NCBI GenBank assembly: GCA_964505385.1
Contig: CAZDIA010000006.1
Location: forward strand, 1 to 64,000
DNA length: 64,000 nt
Origin: SLJN01 sp964505385
GTDB lineage: Bacteria > Bacteroidota > Rhodothermia > Balneolales > Natronogracilivirgulaceae
Reading direction: 5' to 3'
The position numbers were made by a program, and so were the translations under genes. The notes below the pieces were generated by a model, which saw only the letters and a list, made by a program, of their open reading frames with translations, was not told the DNA's origin and did no database searches. This document shows, in pieces, positions 43,146 through 52,130 of this stretch (position 1 is its first letter; every line of letters starts with the position of its first letter).

Positions 43146-45520
43146 TATTTCAGCTCGGCGACGGTGCATCCATGTCCCCCCTGATCCTCCGGTGCAAAAT
43201 CATACGACTTTACTTCCTTTCGCCGGCCAAGATGCTCGTGAACCACATTTTTCAGCACCCCATTTCCTTTGCCGTGCACAATTTCCACCTGATTCAATCC
43301 TGCAGTCGTGGCTTCATCAATAAACCGGGTGATAAGCTGGACTGCCTCATCTGCGCGCCGTCCACGCAGATCAATCCGGTTTGATGCCCGGGTGCGAACG
43401 GCGGTGTCGCTTTTCCAACCGGTGCCTTTTGGCCCCTTTTCAGATGTTGCCTGATCCTCAACCTTAACAAGCTGATCTGCCTTTGTTTTAAGCCTCATTC
43501 CGTTAACTTCGATAACCGCCCGGTTGCCGCTTATTTCTTTTAACGTCCCCTTTGTATGGCTGTCTGTCATCTGTACCGTATCTCCCACCCTGGGAGGCTG
43601 CGAAGATTTCTTTTTGGGTTTCTTCCTGATTTTCTTTTGTCTGCCGGAAATTTCTTTACGGTAGGTTTCCAGCTCCTGCCGCGCCTCCTTTACTGCTTCT
43701 TTTTCAGCTTTTTGCTCGGAAACTTTCTTTACCGCCTGTTCTACTTTCTTGTTGGCATCCTGAAGAATTGTCTCGGCTTCATCCAGCGCCTGTTTTCGAA
43801 TAGCATCCGTTTCTTCTTTGATTTTGGATTGCTTGCTCTCATACTTTTCCCGCAGCTCTTCCATCTTTTTGCGATTTTTTTCAAGCTCCTTTTGCCGGGA
43901 TTGCAATTCCTGCCTTTGCTGCTCAAGTTCAACAATCAAATCTTCGAGCCGGTTTTTGGATGAGCCCACCACCCCCCGCGCTTTGGCTATCAAAGAATCT
44001 GTAAGCCCGAGTCTGCCGGCGATTTCAAAAGCGTAACTGCTGCCCGGCACGCCTTTTTGAAAATGATACGTTGGGCTGAGATTTTCCTGATCAAACAGCA
44101 TCGAAGCATTGACCCATCCCTCCTGGCGGTGCGCAAATTCTTTCAGATCACCGTGATGTGTGGTAGCAATAACCCGCGCTTTTTTCCTTTGCAATTCTTC
44201 AAAAAATGCCTGGAAAAGAGCAGTACCCTCAGCCGGATCAGTGCCAGTACCCGCTTCATCTATAAGCACAAGTGTTTCCGGCCCGGTTTCCTCAAGTGTC
44301 TTTTTCATCCACTGTAACCGGGATGAAAAGGTGGACAGATCATTATCGATAGATTGTTCATCCCCAAGATCCACAAAAAGTGTGGAACAAACCGGCAATT
44401 TGCTCCCCTCCAGGGCGGGCAGTCCGAACCCGCACTGCATCATCATTTGGCAAAGACCTATGGTTTTTAACGTCACCGACTTGCCCCCGGCATTCGGCCC
44501 GGTGATCATTAATCCCGTTTCATCATCTGACAGATCGAGCGTGAGCGGTACCACGTTTTCTTTGCTCTTAAAGCGAGATAACAATACCGGGTTATAAACT
44601 TTGTTGAGATACACGGTTTCATCCCCGGACAACTCCGGCACTACACCGTCAAATTCATAGCTAAGTTTGGCGATTGACAGCACCATATCAAGATCGGTGA
44701 TGACGCTGTGGTGTGTCAGCAGTGCTTCCCGATGCTCACGAATCTCTTTGGTAAGCTCCTGAAGCAACCTTTCAATTTCCCTTTGCTCACTTGACTCCAG
44801 CTCCCGGATTTCATTATTGACCGCCAGCACTTCAGCCGGCTCAAGATAAACGGTTTGGCCGGTTGCGGATACATCATGCACAAACCCGTTCACTTTTCGC
44901 TTATACTCTGATTTCAGCGGGATTACCATCCGGCCGGATCGGATGGTGGCTTCGCCGTCAGCAACCATATCACTTTTGCTGTAATTGCGCATCACCTGAT
45001 CCAGTTGTTTACGCACATCGGCACGCCTGGATATCAGCTTTCTGCGTATTTGCTGCAGCTCCGGGCTGGCATTATCCCGCACTTCACCATTATCACCAAT
45101 CACCGAAGATATCGATTTTTCCAGCTCTTTCAGCGGCTGAATCTGCTGACCGTACCGCGCAAGAGTAGGATACTCTTCATCATGCGAACGCAAAAACTGT
45201 TTGATTTTTCGGGCGCACGCCGCCAACCCGAGAATTTCCACTATATGATCAGCCGGAAGGATGCTCCCTTCAGCTTTGGCAACGTTCAGATAGTCTGTGG
45301 TGTCCTCAACCAAATCCATCGGGAACCGCTCTCCGGCCTGGAATACCGCCATCATCTCACGCGTGCAATCAAGGCGCTCACTCACATGTGATCTGATACG
45401 TGCCGGCTTGATCTGTTTTACAGCCTCTGCTCCCATAGGCGTTGCTGATTTTTGAGCCGCCTTTAGCAGAATGACATCAAACCCAAGTTTTTCAGGAACA
45501 GTTGGCGGATAATACTTCAT
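43145..45520 (-). CDS. mutS2: MutS2 endonuclease/ribosome-rescue ATPase
   Basis: 791 residues, the usual MutS2 length. The MutS-type ATPase has Walker A GPNAGGKS at 341-348, Walker B region LVLIDEAGTGTDPAEG and the ATTHHGDLKEFAH segment. A long coiled coil rich in Gln, Glu and Lys follows (about 515-640), then a KOW-like stretch and the C-terminal Smr nuclease domain (RIDLRGRRADEAVQLI, VEIVHGKGNGVLK). There is no mismatch-recognition domain, as expected. Known roles are suppression of recombination and splitting of collided ribosomes. Single gene, with the palindromic terminator at its 3' end. Confidence 0.96.
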   Translation of the reverse strand: MKYYPPTVPEKLGFDVILLKAAQKSATPMGAEAVKQIKPARIRSHVSERLDCTREMMAVFQAGERFPMDLVEDTTDYLNVAKAEGSILPADHIVEILGLAACARKIKQFLRSHDEEYPTLARYGQQIQPLKELEKSISSVIGDNGEVRDNASPELQQIRRKLISRRADVRKQLDQVMRNYSKSDMVADGEATIRSGRMVIPLKSEYKRKVNGFVHDVSATGQTVYLEPAEVLAVNNEIRELESSEQREIERLLQELTKEIREHREALLTHHSVITDLDMVLSIAKLSYEFDGVVPELSGDETVYLNKVYNPVLLSRFKSKENVVPLTLDLSDDETGLMITGPNAGGKSVTLKTIGLCQMMMQCGFGLPALEGSKLPVCSTLFVDLGDEQSIDNDLSTFSSRLQWMKKTLEETGPETLVLIDEAGTGTDPAEGTALFQAFFEELQRKKARVIATTHHGDLKEFAHRQEGWVNASMLFDQENLSPTYHFQKGVPGSSYAFEIAGRLGLTDSLIAKARGVVGSSKNRLEDLIVELEQQRQELQSRQKELEKNRKKMEELREKYESKQSKIKEETDAIRKQALDEAETILQDANKKVEQAVKKVSEQKAEKEAVKEARQELETYRKEISGRQKKIRKKPKKKSSQPPRVGDTVQMTDSHTKGTLKEISGNRAVIEVNGMRLKTKADQLVKVEDQATSEKGPKGTGWKSDTAVRTRASNRIDLRGRRADEAVQLITRFIDEATTAGLNQVEIVHGKGNGVLKNVVHEHLGRRKEVKSYDFAPEDQGGHGCTVAELK

Positions 45521-45559
45521 GAAATCATTTTGGATAAATCTCTGTACACTAACAATTGA

Positions 45560-45589
45560 TAATACTGACTATCATGCAAGTTAGTATTA
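45560..45589. promoter_or_regulatory. Inverted repeat in the mutS2/TauE divergent region
   Basis: TAATACTGAC and GTTAGTATTA (9 of 10 pairs, 10-nt loop) lie 40-69 bp before the mutS2 start. It could be an operator or a leader hairpin. The remaining sequence to 45713 shows no gene. Confidence 0.3.
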
Positions 45590-45713
45590 AACCAACGCAT
45601 CAGGATGGAAAAATTTCATTCGGCGAAAGCTTTCCCATGTGTAACTATAAATCGGATCTTTGCTACTTTCCTGCTCTGGTATTCCTGTAAAAATACTTAT
45701 ACATTAGTGCGTT

Positions 45714-46532
45714 ATGATGATAATACTTCTGTTTATAATAGGGGTTTTTGCCGGTACGCTTGCCGGATTGCTCGGAGTAGGCGGAGGACTGATCTTCACC
45801 CCGGTATTATTTTATATATTCATGCAGGGTGGACTGAGCCAGGTACCCCAATGGGCGATCGCAACCTCATTATTTTGCACATTTATCGCCTCAACAAGCA
45901 GTGTGATCAAACAATATCGCAATGCTAATTTTTTTCTGGCTGATTATCTGAAAATCGGGATTTGCGGGATAATCGGAACCACAATCGGCGCTCTGATAAC
46001 ACTATCCGGCTGGTATGATATTGAGCAGTTTACCATACTGTTCACCGCTTTGATACTTTACACCGTGTGGTCTTTATTAACGCGAAATAGATCTGCCGGT
46101 AAACCACCCGGAACTGAACGTAAAACCGGGGAAATCACATTATTATCAGCTCTGATTATCGGTTTGTGCGGCGGAATAATTGCAAGTCTTGCCGGTGTGG
46201 GCGGCGGAATTGTAATGGTGCCTCTTATGACGCTGGCCTTCGGTATACCTTTTGTGCAGGCTGTGAGCATATCATCCGGAGCCATCGTTATCATCTCACT
46301 TTCAGCCTGGCTGCAGATGGCATGGGCCTCTCCCGCCGATGCAAGCCTAACCACACTTGCCCTTGGTTTTGTTGATTTCGGCACAGCACTACCACTCATT
46401 GCCGGAAGCCTGCTGGGCGGATATCTCGGGGTGAAAATCGGTCACCGATTACCACAGGTAATTCTTGAACGAATATTTGTGATTCTGCTAATAGCCGTGG
46501 CAATCCGTTTGATTTATGATGCCTATTTTTAA
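45714..46532 (+). CDS. Sulfite exporter TauE/SafE-family permease
   Basis: A 272-residue membrane protein with about eight helices and the internal duplication typical of TauE/SafE. The first half has GTLAGLLGVGGGLIFTPVL, the second the related GGIIASLAGVGGGIVMVPLM. Members export sulfite, sulfoacetate or related anions; the substrate here is unknown. The gene is divergent from mutS2 and alone on its strand. The ATG at 45714 is followed by a second ATG; no Shine-Dalgarno site is seen. Confidence 0.92.
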   Translation: MMIILLFIIGVFAGTLAGLLGVGGGLIFTPVLFYIFMQGGLSQVPQWAIATSLFCTFIASTSSVIKQYRNANFFLADYLKIGICGIIGTTIGALITLSGWYDIEQFTILFTALILYTVWSLLTRNRSAGKPPGTERKTGEITLLSALIIGLCGGIIASLAGVGGGIVMVPLMTLAFGIPFVQAVSISSGAIVIISLSAWLQMAWASPADASLTTLALGFVDFGTALPLIAGSLLGGYLGVKIGHRLPQVILERIFVILLIAVAIRLIYDAYF

Positions 46533-46633
46533 ACCGCTGTAAAAGATGTAAAGAAATAAAGATGTTAAGAATTCAAGAGGGGAAGACGGTTTGAGTTTGA
46601 ATACTTTATGGCGCTTGTAGTGATATTCAGAAT

Positions 46634-46980
46634 AACCTGAGTTCGATTCTAAATTCGCAGCATTTATAGTACATCTGCCAACTTCTGCACATAAATCAAG
46701 ACCGTCCCGGCTTATGTCGGGATATTTTCGTTGTGATCGTTTTGGTGAAACCTCCAATTTGTCTAACCACAACGGGCGCAAAGAAGGCACAATGGGCACT
46801 ATGTTTTATTAAAAATGATTCTTTCGTTGTGTCCGTGGTGTCTCCGTTGTGCTCGTGGTGGTGAAACTTCCTGCAGATGCGAAAAATTCCTTACTTACGG
46901 CAGGGATAAGTGCAATAAATAAAATCTTAACAATTACTTACAAAAATCATGAGTAATTAATAAACAATCGAATTCAGGTT
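46634..46980 (+). mobile_element. MITE-like element, copy 3 (347 bp, best preserved)
   Basis: Terminal inverted repeats AACCTGAGTTCGATTCT (left) and AACAATCGAATTCAGGTT (right, reverse complement AACCTGAATTCGATTGTT). Flanked on both sides by the 3-bp direct repeat AAT, which differs from the ATA around copy 2, as expected of target duplications. Internally it has a short CCCGGCTTATGTCGGG hairpin and two related GTTGTG..GGTGAAAC words. No transposase and no conserved protein. It occupies part of the 838-bp space between the TauE and ftsZ genes. Confidence 0.78.
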
Positions 46981-47083
46981 AATAAGGCTAAGAGATTTGG
47001 AGAATTCAGATTTTGCGTCCCCATCCTTCCAATTAGTTGGCTTTTCGCCCGTCCTGTCACCTGATTCGGATTAAAAATCCTAA

Positions 47084-47190
47084 AGCCCCGATAGGGGCGA
47101 AAGCAATAGCATGGGAAGTAGTCCTATGTAACCAAGCCCCACCCCTCGATAGCTCCGAAAGAGCGGAAGCAAAACTCTCGTGACAAAAAC
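47084..47190. repeat. Palindromic intergenic sequence (AAAGCCCCGATAGGGGC type)
   Basis: Contains the hairpin GCCCC-GATA-GGGGC followed by GAAAGCAATAGCATGGG, AGTCCTATGTAACCAAGCCCC and CTCCGAAAGAGCGGAAG. This resembles the palindromic filler repeats common in Bacteroidota relatives. I see only one copy in this window, so the repeat nature is based on resemblance. The rest of 46981-47260 shows no gene. Confidence 0.35.
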
Positions 47191-47260
47191 CCAAAATCAA
47201 ATGCCGCTTAGTCACTCAGGTTAGTTCTCCAAATTAGAAGACAAGTGAACTTTCCAACAC

Positions 47261-47315
47261 AAAAAACCAGCCAAAGCCACGGGGCAGGAGAACCCGTGGC
47301 TTATTTATTGGCTGG
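47261..47315 (-). terminator. Strong Rho-independent terminator after ftsZ
   Basis: Read on the minus strand, CCAGCCAA and TTGGCTGG form an outer stem and AGCCACGGG with CCCGTGGCT an inner 9-bp stem, followed by six T. It lies 56 bp beyond the ftsZ stop and should end the whole division and cell-wall transcript. Confidence 0.88.
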
Positions 47316-47370
47316 CGGGGTAAAGCAATCTGTGATGAATAGATCGTAGGAGATGTGCAGGTAAGTTCAG

Positions 47371-48741
47371 TTAATCCATAATTTTTCTGAGAAAAGCCGG
47401 TTGTTCGCTATCGGTTTTATCAATTTTTTCTTCCCGGTTATTCAGCAGCTTTTTACCGCTGCCTTGTCTGCTTCCAAACTTTGATTCACCGGTATGCTTT
47501 TGATCATCACCTTCGTCCGAATCCTCTTTTCTTTTAAGCGGTCGAAGGTTATTTCGGCGCTGATAACTCGGCTTATCCAATGATCGCAGATTTTTTTCTC
47601 CTTTATAAGGAGGAACATGATTTCTGGTTCGGCTTTTCATTTCATTAGCCGTAGGTGGTACGAGCTTCTCTTCTTCACCGGTATCTTCACCTTGCTCAAC
47701 CTCAGCCTGAGCAGGAGCGGCCGGTTTCTCCGATGTAGCCCTGCGGGTGGCATTCTGGTTTTTATCCAGATCAAAACCGGTGGCAATAACCGTGATTCGC
47801 ATTTCATCGCCCTGACTTTCATCAAGTACCGTACCCAGGATGATCTCGGCATCTTCGCCGGCTTCCTGCTGGATGATGCTTGTGGCAGTCGTCACCTCTT
47901 TCATGCCCATATCAGAGCTGGAAGAGACATTCACCAGCACATTGCGCGCTCCGCGAATACTGATTCCATCCAATAGAGGTGAACTGATGGCGTCTCGCGC
48001 AGCGATTTCAGCTCGATCTGAGCCTTCGGCAAGACCGGTACCCATAATGGCAGCGCCGCCATCGAGCATGGTGGTCTTCACATCAGCGAAATCGAGGTTG
48101 ATTAATCCCGGCATCATGATCAAATCCGAGATACCGCGGGTGGCATTATAGAGCACCTCATTTGCCTTCTCGAAAGCCTGGGTAAGGGTGGTGTCTTCGC
48201 TGCAAATATCCAACAATCGCTCATTCGGAATCACAATAACCGTATCGCAGCATTTTTTCAGTTCATTGATTCCCTCAACGGCATATTTCATCCGGATGGG
48301 ACCCTCGCAGGTAAACGGCAGGGTTACGATTCCGACGGTCAGAATTCCCTTTTTCTTAGCGATAGAAGAAATTACTGGGGCACCACCGGTACCGGTACCA
48401 CCACCCATACCCGCGGTGACGAACACCATATCCGCTCCTTCGATCGATTCTTCAATCTCGTTGCGATTTTCTTCTACCGCTTCCCGGCCAATCTCCGGCC
48501 GCGCACCGGCTCCGAGACCAGCAGTCAGATTTTTGCCCACCTGAATGCGGTGATCCGCATTATTTTCATTCAAGACCTGTACGTCGGTGTTGAGTGCAAT
48601 ATACTCCACATTGGTCAGGCCTTTATCTATCATATTATTGATGGCATTGCCACCACCGCCGCCGATACCGACGACTTTCAACTTGGCGTTCTCCTGGCTT
48701 TGTTCGTCAAAGCTGAATTTTGAACTTACTGAGTTACCCAT
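47371..48741 (-). CDS. ftsZ: Cell division protein FtsZ
   Basis: A 456-residue FtsZ, the tubulin-like GTPase of the division ring. The nucleotide loop GGGTGTG is at 113-119, with VVGIGGGGGNAINNMI at the N-terminus and NVDFADVKTTM-like synergy region (LINLDFADVKTTM). The C-terminal linker is long, charged and poorly conserved and ends in a QPAFLRKIMD tail of the kind that binds FtsA. A good AGGAG lies 7 nt before the ATG, one of the clearest ribosome sites in the window. It is the last gene of the cluster, 51 bp after ftsA. Confidence 0.98.
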   Translation of the reverse strand: MGNSVSSKFSFDEQSQENAKLKVVGIGGGGGNAINNMIDKGLTNVEYIALNTDVQVLNENNADHRIQVGKNLTAGLGAGARPEIGREAVEENRNEIEESIEGADMVFVTAGMGGGTGTGGAPVISSIAKKKGILTVGIVTLPFTCEGPIRMKYAVEGINELKKCCDTVIVIPNERLLDICSEDTTLTQAFEKANEVLYNATRGISDLIMMPGLINLDFADVKTTMLDGGAAIMGTGLAEGSDRAEIAARDAISSPLLDGISIRGARNVLVNVSSSSDMGMKEVTTATSIIQQEAGEDAEIILGTVLDESQGDEMRITVIATGFDLDKNQNATRRATSEKPAAPAQAEVEQGEDTGEEEKLVPPTANEMKSRTRNHVPPYKGEKNLRSLDKPSYQRRNNLRPLKRKEDSDEGDDQKHTGESKFGSRQGSGKKLLNNREEKIDKTDSEQPAFLRKIMD

Positions 48742-48792
48742 AGGACACTCCTGTTTAGATTGCGTTAATTAAAAATCTTCGATTACATTCAT

Positions 48793-50088
48793 TTAAAATT
48801 CCTGGAACCAGCTCTTCATACGCTCGGTTAGTCGGTTAATCACTTTCTCCACGCTGCTGCCCTGCGTTGATGCAGGTACCATATTATTGGTAGAAGGTGA
48901 ATTTTTAGCCTTAAGTGCATGCATTACCAGCCCAACCGAGGTTGCATAGATGGGCGTGTTCACTTCATCTACCAGCCCGCCGGTCAGACCTTTAGGGGTT
49001 CCGACTTTTGCATCCATACCCATTACTTCGTTGGCCAGCTCGGTGATGCCATTTAACAAAGAACCACCACCGGTGATAACCACACCCGCACTGAGCTCAC
49101 TGGAATAGCCGCTGCGTTTTATTTCAATAGCAGCTATTTCCATAATCTCCTCCACTCTGGCCTGAATGATCTTGGCCAGTATACTTTGCTTAATTTCTTT
49201 TGGAGCACGACCACCAATTCCCGGCACATTCAGTACTTCATCTTCCTCGATTAGATCGGCATAGCACAGCCCGTGCTCATGTTTGAGTTTCTGAGCCTGA
49301 TCATCAAGCACACTCAAACCGATCCGGATATCATCGGTTACTTTTTGCCCGGCAATAGCAACTACAGCCGTATGCCTGATTGTATTATCCTGAAATACGG
49401 CTACATCGGTTGTTCCGCCACCGATATCCATGATCACGGTGCCGGCTTCGCGCTCTTCATCATCCAGAACCGCGTAGGAAGAAGCAAGCGGCTCAAGCAT
49501 TATGTCATTAACCTCATAGCCGGCCCGCTCCACACACCGGTACAGATTCTTCGCAGCTGATACCAGACCGGTAATGATATGAACTTCCGCTTCCATCCGC
49601 ATTCCGCTCATACCTACCGGATCGTTAATTCCATCCTGGCCATCTACGATAAATTCCTGCGGAATCACGTGAATAATTTGCTGATCGGACGGCAGCATAA
49701 TGCGCTGGCAATCTTCCAGCAGCCTCTCCACATCACGCACCGTTATTTCATTATCTTTATTGTTAATAGTGATCACTCCTTTGCTGCGCATACTGCGGAT
49801 GTGATCACCGGCAATACCTACATTTACAGACTGAACTTCAATTCCGGATGCCAGCTGTGCTTGTTCGACAGCCGTTTTAATCGCGTTGACGGTCCGGTCG
49901 ATATTTACAACCACGCCCCGATTTAATCCATCACTGGGAGCTTTACCCACTCCAAGGATATTCACCTGATCCATAGGATTAATCGACGCGACAACCGCGC
50001 ATACTTTGGTTGTTCCTATATCAAGACCTACAACAATTCTGTCTTCTTCCATGCTTCTACCTGTTTGACCGTTTTGTATATTCTGCAT
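48793..50088 (-). CDS. ftsA: Cell division protein FtsA
   Basis: A 431-residue actin-like protein that tethers FtsZ to the membrane. The ATPase motifs GLDIGTTKVCAVVA, IMDIGGGTTDVAVF and VVITGGGSLLNGI are present, as is the SHS2/1C insert. The C-terminus (VINRLTERMKSWFQEF) is an amphipathic membrane-binding helix. The ATG at 50088 directly follows the ftsQ stop. An internal ATG at 50052 with an AGG upstream is an alternative start. Confidence 0.97.
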   Translation of the reverse strand: MQNIQNGQTGRSMEEDRIVVGLDIGTTKVCAVVASINPMDQVNILGVGKAPSDGLNRGVVVNIDRTVNAIKTAVEQAQLASGIEVQSVNVGIAGDHIRSMRSKGVITINNKDNEITVRDVERLLEDCQRIMLPSDQQIIHVIPQEFIVDGQDGINDPVGMSGMRMEAEVHIITGLVSAAKNLYRCVERAGYEVNDIMLEPLASSYAVLDDEEREAGTVIMDIGGGTTDVAVFQDNTIRHTAVVAIAGQKVTDDIRIGLSVLDDQAQKLKHEHGLCYADLIEEDEVLNVPGIGGRAPKEIKQSILAKIIQARVEEIMEIAAIEIKRSGYSSELSAGVVITGGGSLLNGITELANEVMGMDAKVGTPKGLTGGLVDEVNTPIYATSVGLVMHALKAKNSPSTNNMVPASTQGSSVEKVINRLTERMKSWFQEF

Positions 50089-50904
50089 CTAGCGCTCCCG
50101 TGTTACTATTTGATTTTCAAACCTCATATCGATGCGCCGCATTTGGTGCATCCCTTTTTCCGGAATAACTTCGCTGTAAAATTTTCGCCAGTTTTTTATC
50201 CGGATTTCAAAATTTTCGTGACCGAACACCAGGCGCGCGGCTGAATCATCACTAAGCGCCACAACGCCTTCTTCCGAATCATATCCTACTTCACCAATGG
50301 TATAAAATGGCATGCCTTCTGATTTGGCAACCGCCAGAAAGTCAGCCATCCTGGAAAACTCCTCGCCCTTTATTGAATCCGCCCGTACATTGGATGCAGG
50401 GAGATAGAGCAAAGGTACATCCACCGATTTTCCGCTTACAGCAGGCAGTCTTACCCCGCTTGTATCAACATAGTCCATTCCGTCCTGAGCCAGCAGTGCT
50501 ATAGGTTCCCGCTCCTTAACCTGAGCGGTAAGCCGGCCGCTGATCGAGACGTCAATATCAGCACGCCGGATGTAGGGTAATTGCTCAATTTTATCGATTA
50601 CAGATAAATAACTGATGCTATCCAGCGGAATACCCTCCTGCAACCCGGTCGCCTCGACGATCTCATCATCCCCGGTAAAATAATTTCCGGATACGCGGAT
50701 GTCGGAAACTTCGGCGCGCTGCAATACCTGTTGCCCGGCCCAGAATGAACCGGCAATTATGGCCAGCATTATCAGGATGTATATACTTGTTTTATATGAC
50801 ATCCACCTGTCCTTACTGCCGCGCTTTTTCCTGCCGGCATCCCTGGCCTTATTAATCGGCTTACCCATGGATGGGTTAGTGCTATGTTTCCGCGGGCTTA
50901 TCAC
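50089..50904 (-). CDS. ftsQ: Cell division protein FtsQ/DivIB
   Basis: A 271-residue bitopic protein. A basic cytoplasmic N-terminus (about 1-37) is followed by one membrane helix (SIYILIMLAIIAGSFWAGQQV) and a POTRA domain beginning VSDIRVSGNYFTGDDEIVEATG, then the beta domain. It joins FtsL and FtsB to control septal peptidoglycan synthesis. The start overlaps the murC stop by 4 nt. Confidence 0.92.
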   Translation of the reverse strand: MISPRKHSTNPSMGKPINKARDAGRKKRGSKDRWMSYKTSIYILIMLAIIAGSFWAGQQVLQRAEVSDIRVSGNYFTGDDEIVEATGLQEGIPLDSISYLSVIDKIEQLPYIRRADIDVSISGRLTAQVKEREPIALLAQDGMDYVDTSGVRLPAVSGKSVDVPLLYLPASNVRADSIKGEEFSRMADFLAVAKSEGMPFYTIGEVGYDSEEGVVALSDDSAARLVFGHENFEIRIKNWRKFYSEVIPEKGMHQMRRIDMRFENQIVTRER

Positions 50905-52130
50905 TCCGATTGATCTTTTCGGGATTTTCTTTCCGGTTGACTTTCATTGCTCCTGAGCATTTCTACATAGAGTTCTCCGTATTTATAGATATCTCCGGCA
51001 CCCATGGTGATCACGATATCTCCGGGCTCCACAATAGCATCCAGCTTTGAGGGCAATTGTTTTTTATCCTCCAGATAATGAACCCCGCGATGTCCGTATG
51101 CTTTTGCCGTATCAGCAACTAATTTGCCTGATACGCCCTCGATGGGTTCTTCTCTTGAAGGATAAATGTCGGTGATTACGATCGTTTCGGCTTCAAAGAA
51201 GGAGAGGCCGAAATCCTCATACAACTCCTGAGTTCGCGAATACAGATGCGGTTGAAATACAGCTACAACCCCTCGCTTGGGCCACCCGCGTTTGATTGAC
51301 TCAAGGGTAGCTTTTACTTCGGTTGGATGATGCGCATAATCGTCAATCACCAGTAAATCATCCTGCTCATGCTTAACCTGAAACCGGCGAAATACACCGG
51401 AATATCGTTTTAATCCTTTTTTAATGGATTCAAAATCCATTCCGAGTTCGAGTCCAATGGCGATGGAAGCCAACGCATTGCGNNNNNNNNNNNNNNNNNN
51501 NNNNNNNNNNNNNNNNNNNNNNNNNNNNNNNNNNNNNNNNNNNNNNNNNNNNNNNNNNNNNNNNNNNNNNNNNNNNNNNNNNGACAGCCGTAAAAAGGTG
51601 CGGTCGAATTCATCAGCCTCTACAATAATGATATCACCACTACCGACAACCGCATTGGTTTTATCGAAGCTGTGAACCCGACCGCCCACAATAATCGTAG
51701 GATCAAAATCGCCGGCCTGCACGACAAGCCCCGTCATCGTGGTCGTCGTAGTTTTGCCATGCGTACCGGCAATTCCGATACCGTATTTCATCCGCATCAG
51801 CTCGGCCAGCATTTCAGCCCGCTTGATCACCGGTATACCAAGATCAATTGCGGCTCGGGTTTCTACATTTTCTTCCGCCTTTACCGCACTCGTATAAACC
51901 ACTACATCCGCCCCTTCTATATTGGACCCGGAGTGGCCGACAAAAACTTCCGCACCAAGCTCGCTCAACCGCTCTGTCGTTTCGGAGAGGCTGCCATCGG
52001 AGCCGGTCACTTTATAACCGCGCTGAAGTAATATTTCAGCCATGCCGCTCATACCGATCCCCCCGATCCCTACCATATGGATGTGGCGGGTTTTTCCGAA
52101 AACGGGTTGTGTTTGAACGGTCTTAGTCAT
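50901..52130 (-). CDS. murC: UDP-N-acetylmuramate-L-alanine ligase MurC (interrupted by assembly gap)
   Basis: Mur ligase adding L-Ala to UDP-MurNAc. The N-terminal Rossmann part (HMVGIGGIGMSGMAEILL), the ATP loop GTHGKTTTT and EADEFDRTFLRL lie before the gap; RNALASIAIGLEL and the C-terminal domain (VIDDYAHHPTEVKATL) lie after it. The 100-N run replaces about 105 residues that other MurC proteins have between FLRL and the NAL motif, so the true gap should be about 300-330 nt. Both parts are in frame as written. It overlaps murG by 4 nt and ftsQ by 4 nt. Confidence 0.95.
   Translation of the reverse strand: MTKTVQTQPVFGKTRHIHMVGIGGIGMSGMAEILLQRGYKVTGSDGSLSETTERLSELGAEVFVGHSGSNIEGADVVVYTSAVKAEENVETRAAIDLGIPVIKRAEMLAELMRMKYGIGIAGTHGKTTTTTMTGLVVQAGDFDPTIIVGGRVHSFDKTNAVVGSGDIIIVEADEFDRTFLRLXXXXXXXXXXXXXXXXXXXXXXXXXXXXXXXXXXRNALASIAIGLELGMDFESIKKGLKRYSGVFRRFQVKHEQDDLLVIDDYAHHPTEVKATLESIKRGWPKRGVVAVFQPHLYSRTQELYEDFGLSFFEAETIVITDIYPSREEPIEGVSGKLVADTAKAYGHRGVHYLEDKKQLPSKLDAIVEPGDIVITMGAGDIYKYGELYVEMLRSNESQPERKSRKDQSE
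51483..51582. other. Assembly gap (100 N) inside murC
   Basis: Placeholder of exactly 100 N within the central domain of murC. Comparison with the usual MurC length indicates that more than 100 nt are missing. Confidence 0.99.

Noticed and set aside
43556..43963. Hydrophobic rightward frame inside mutS2
   Set aside because: It is the antisense of the Glu/Lys/Gln-rich coiled coil of MutS2, which always yields a Leu/Phe-rich shadow.
45605..45928. Rightward frame before the TauE/SafE gene
   Set aside because: It overlaps the clear TauE/SafE coding frame in another phase and shows no motif.
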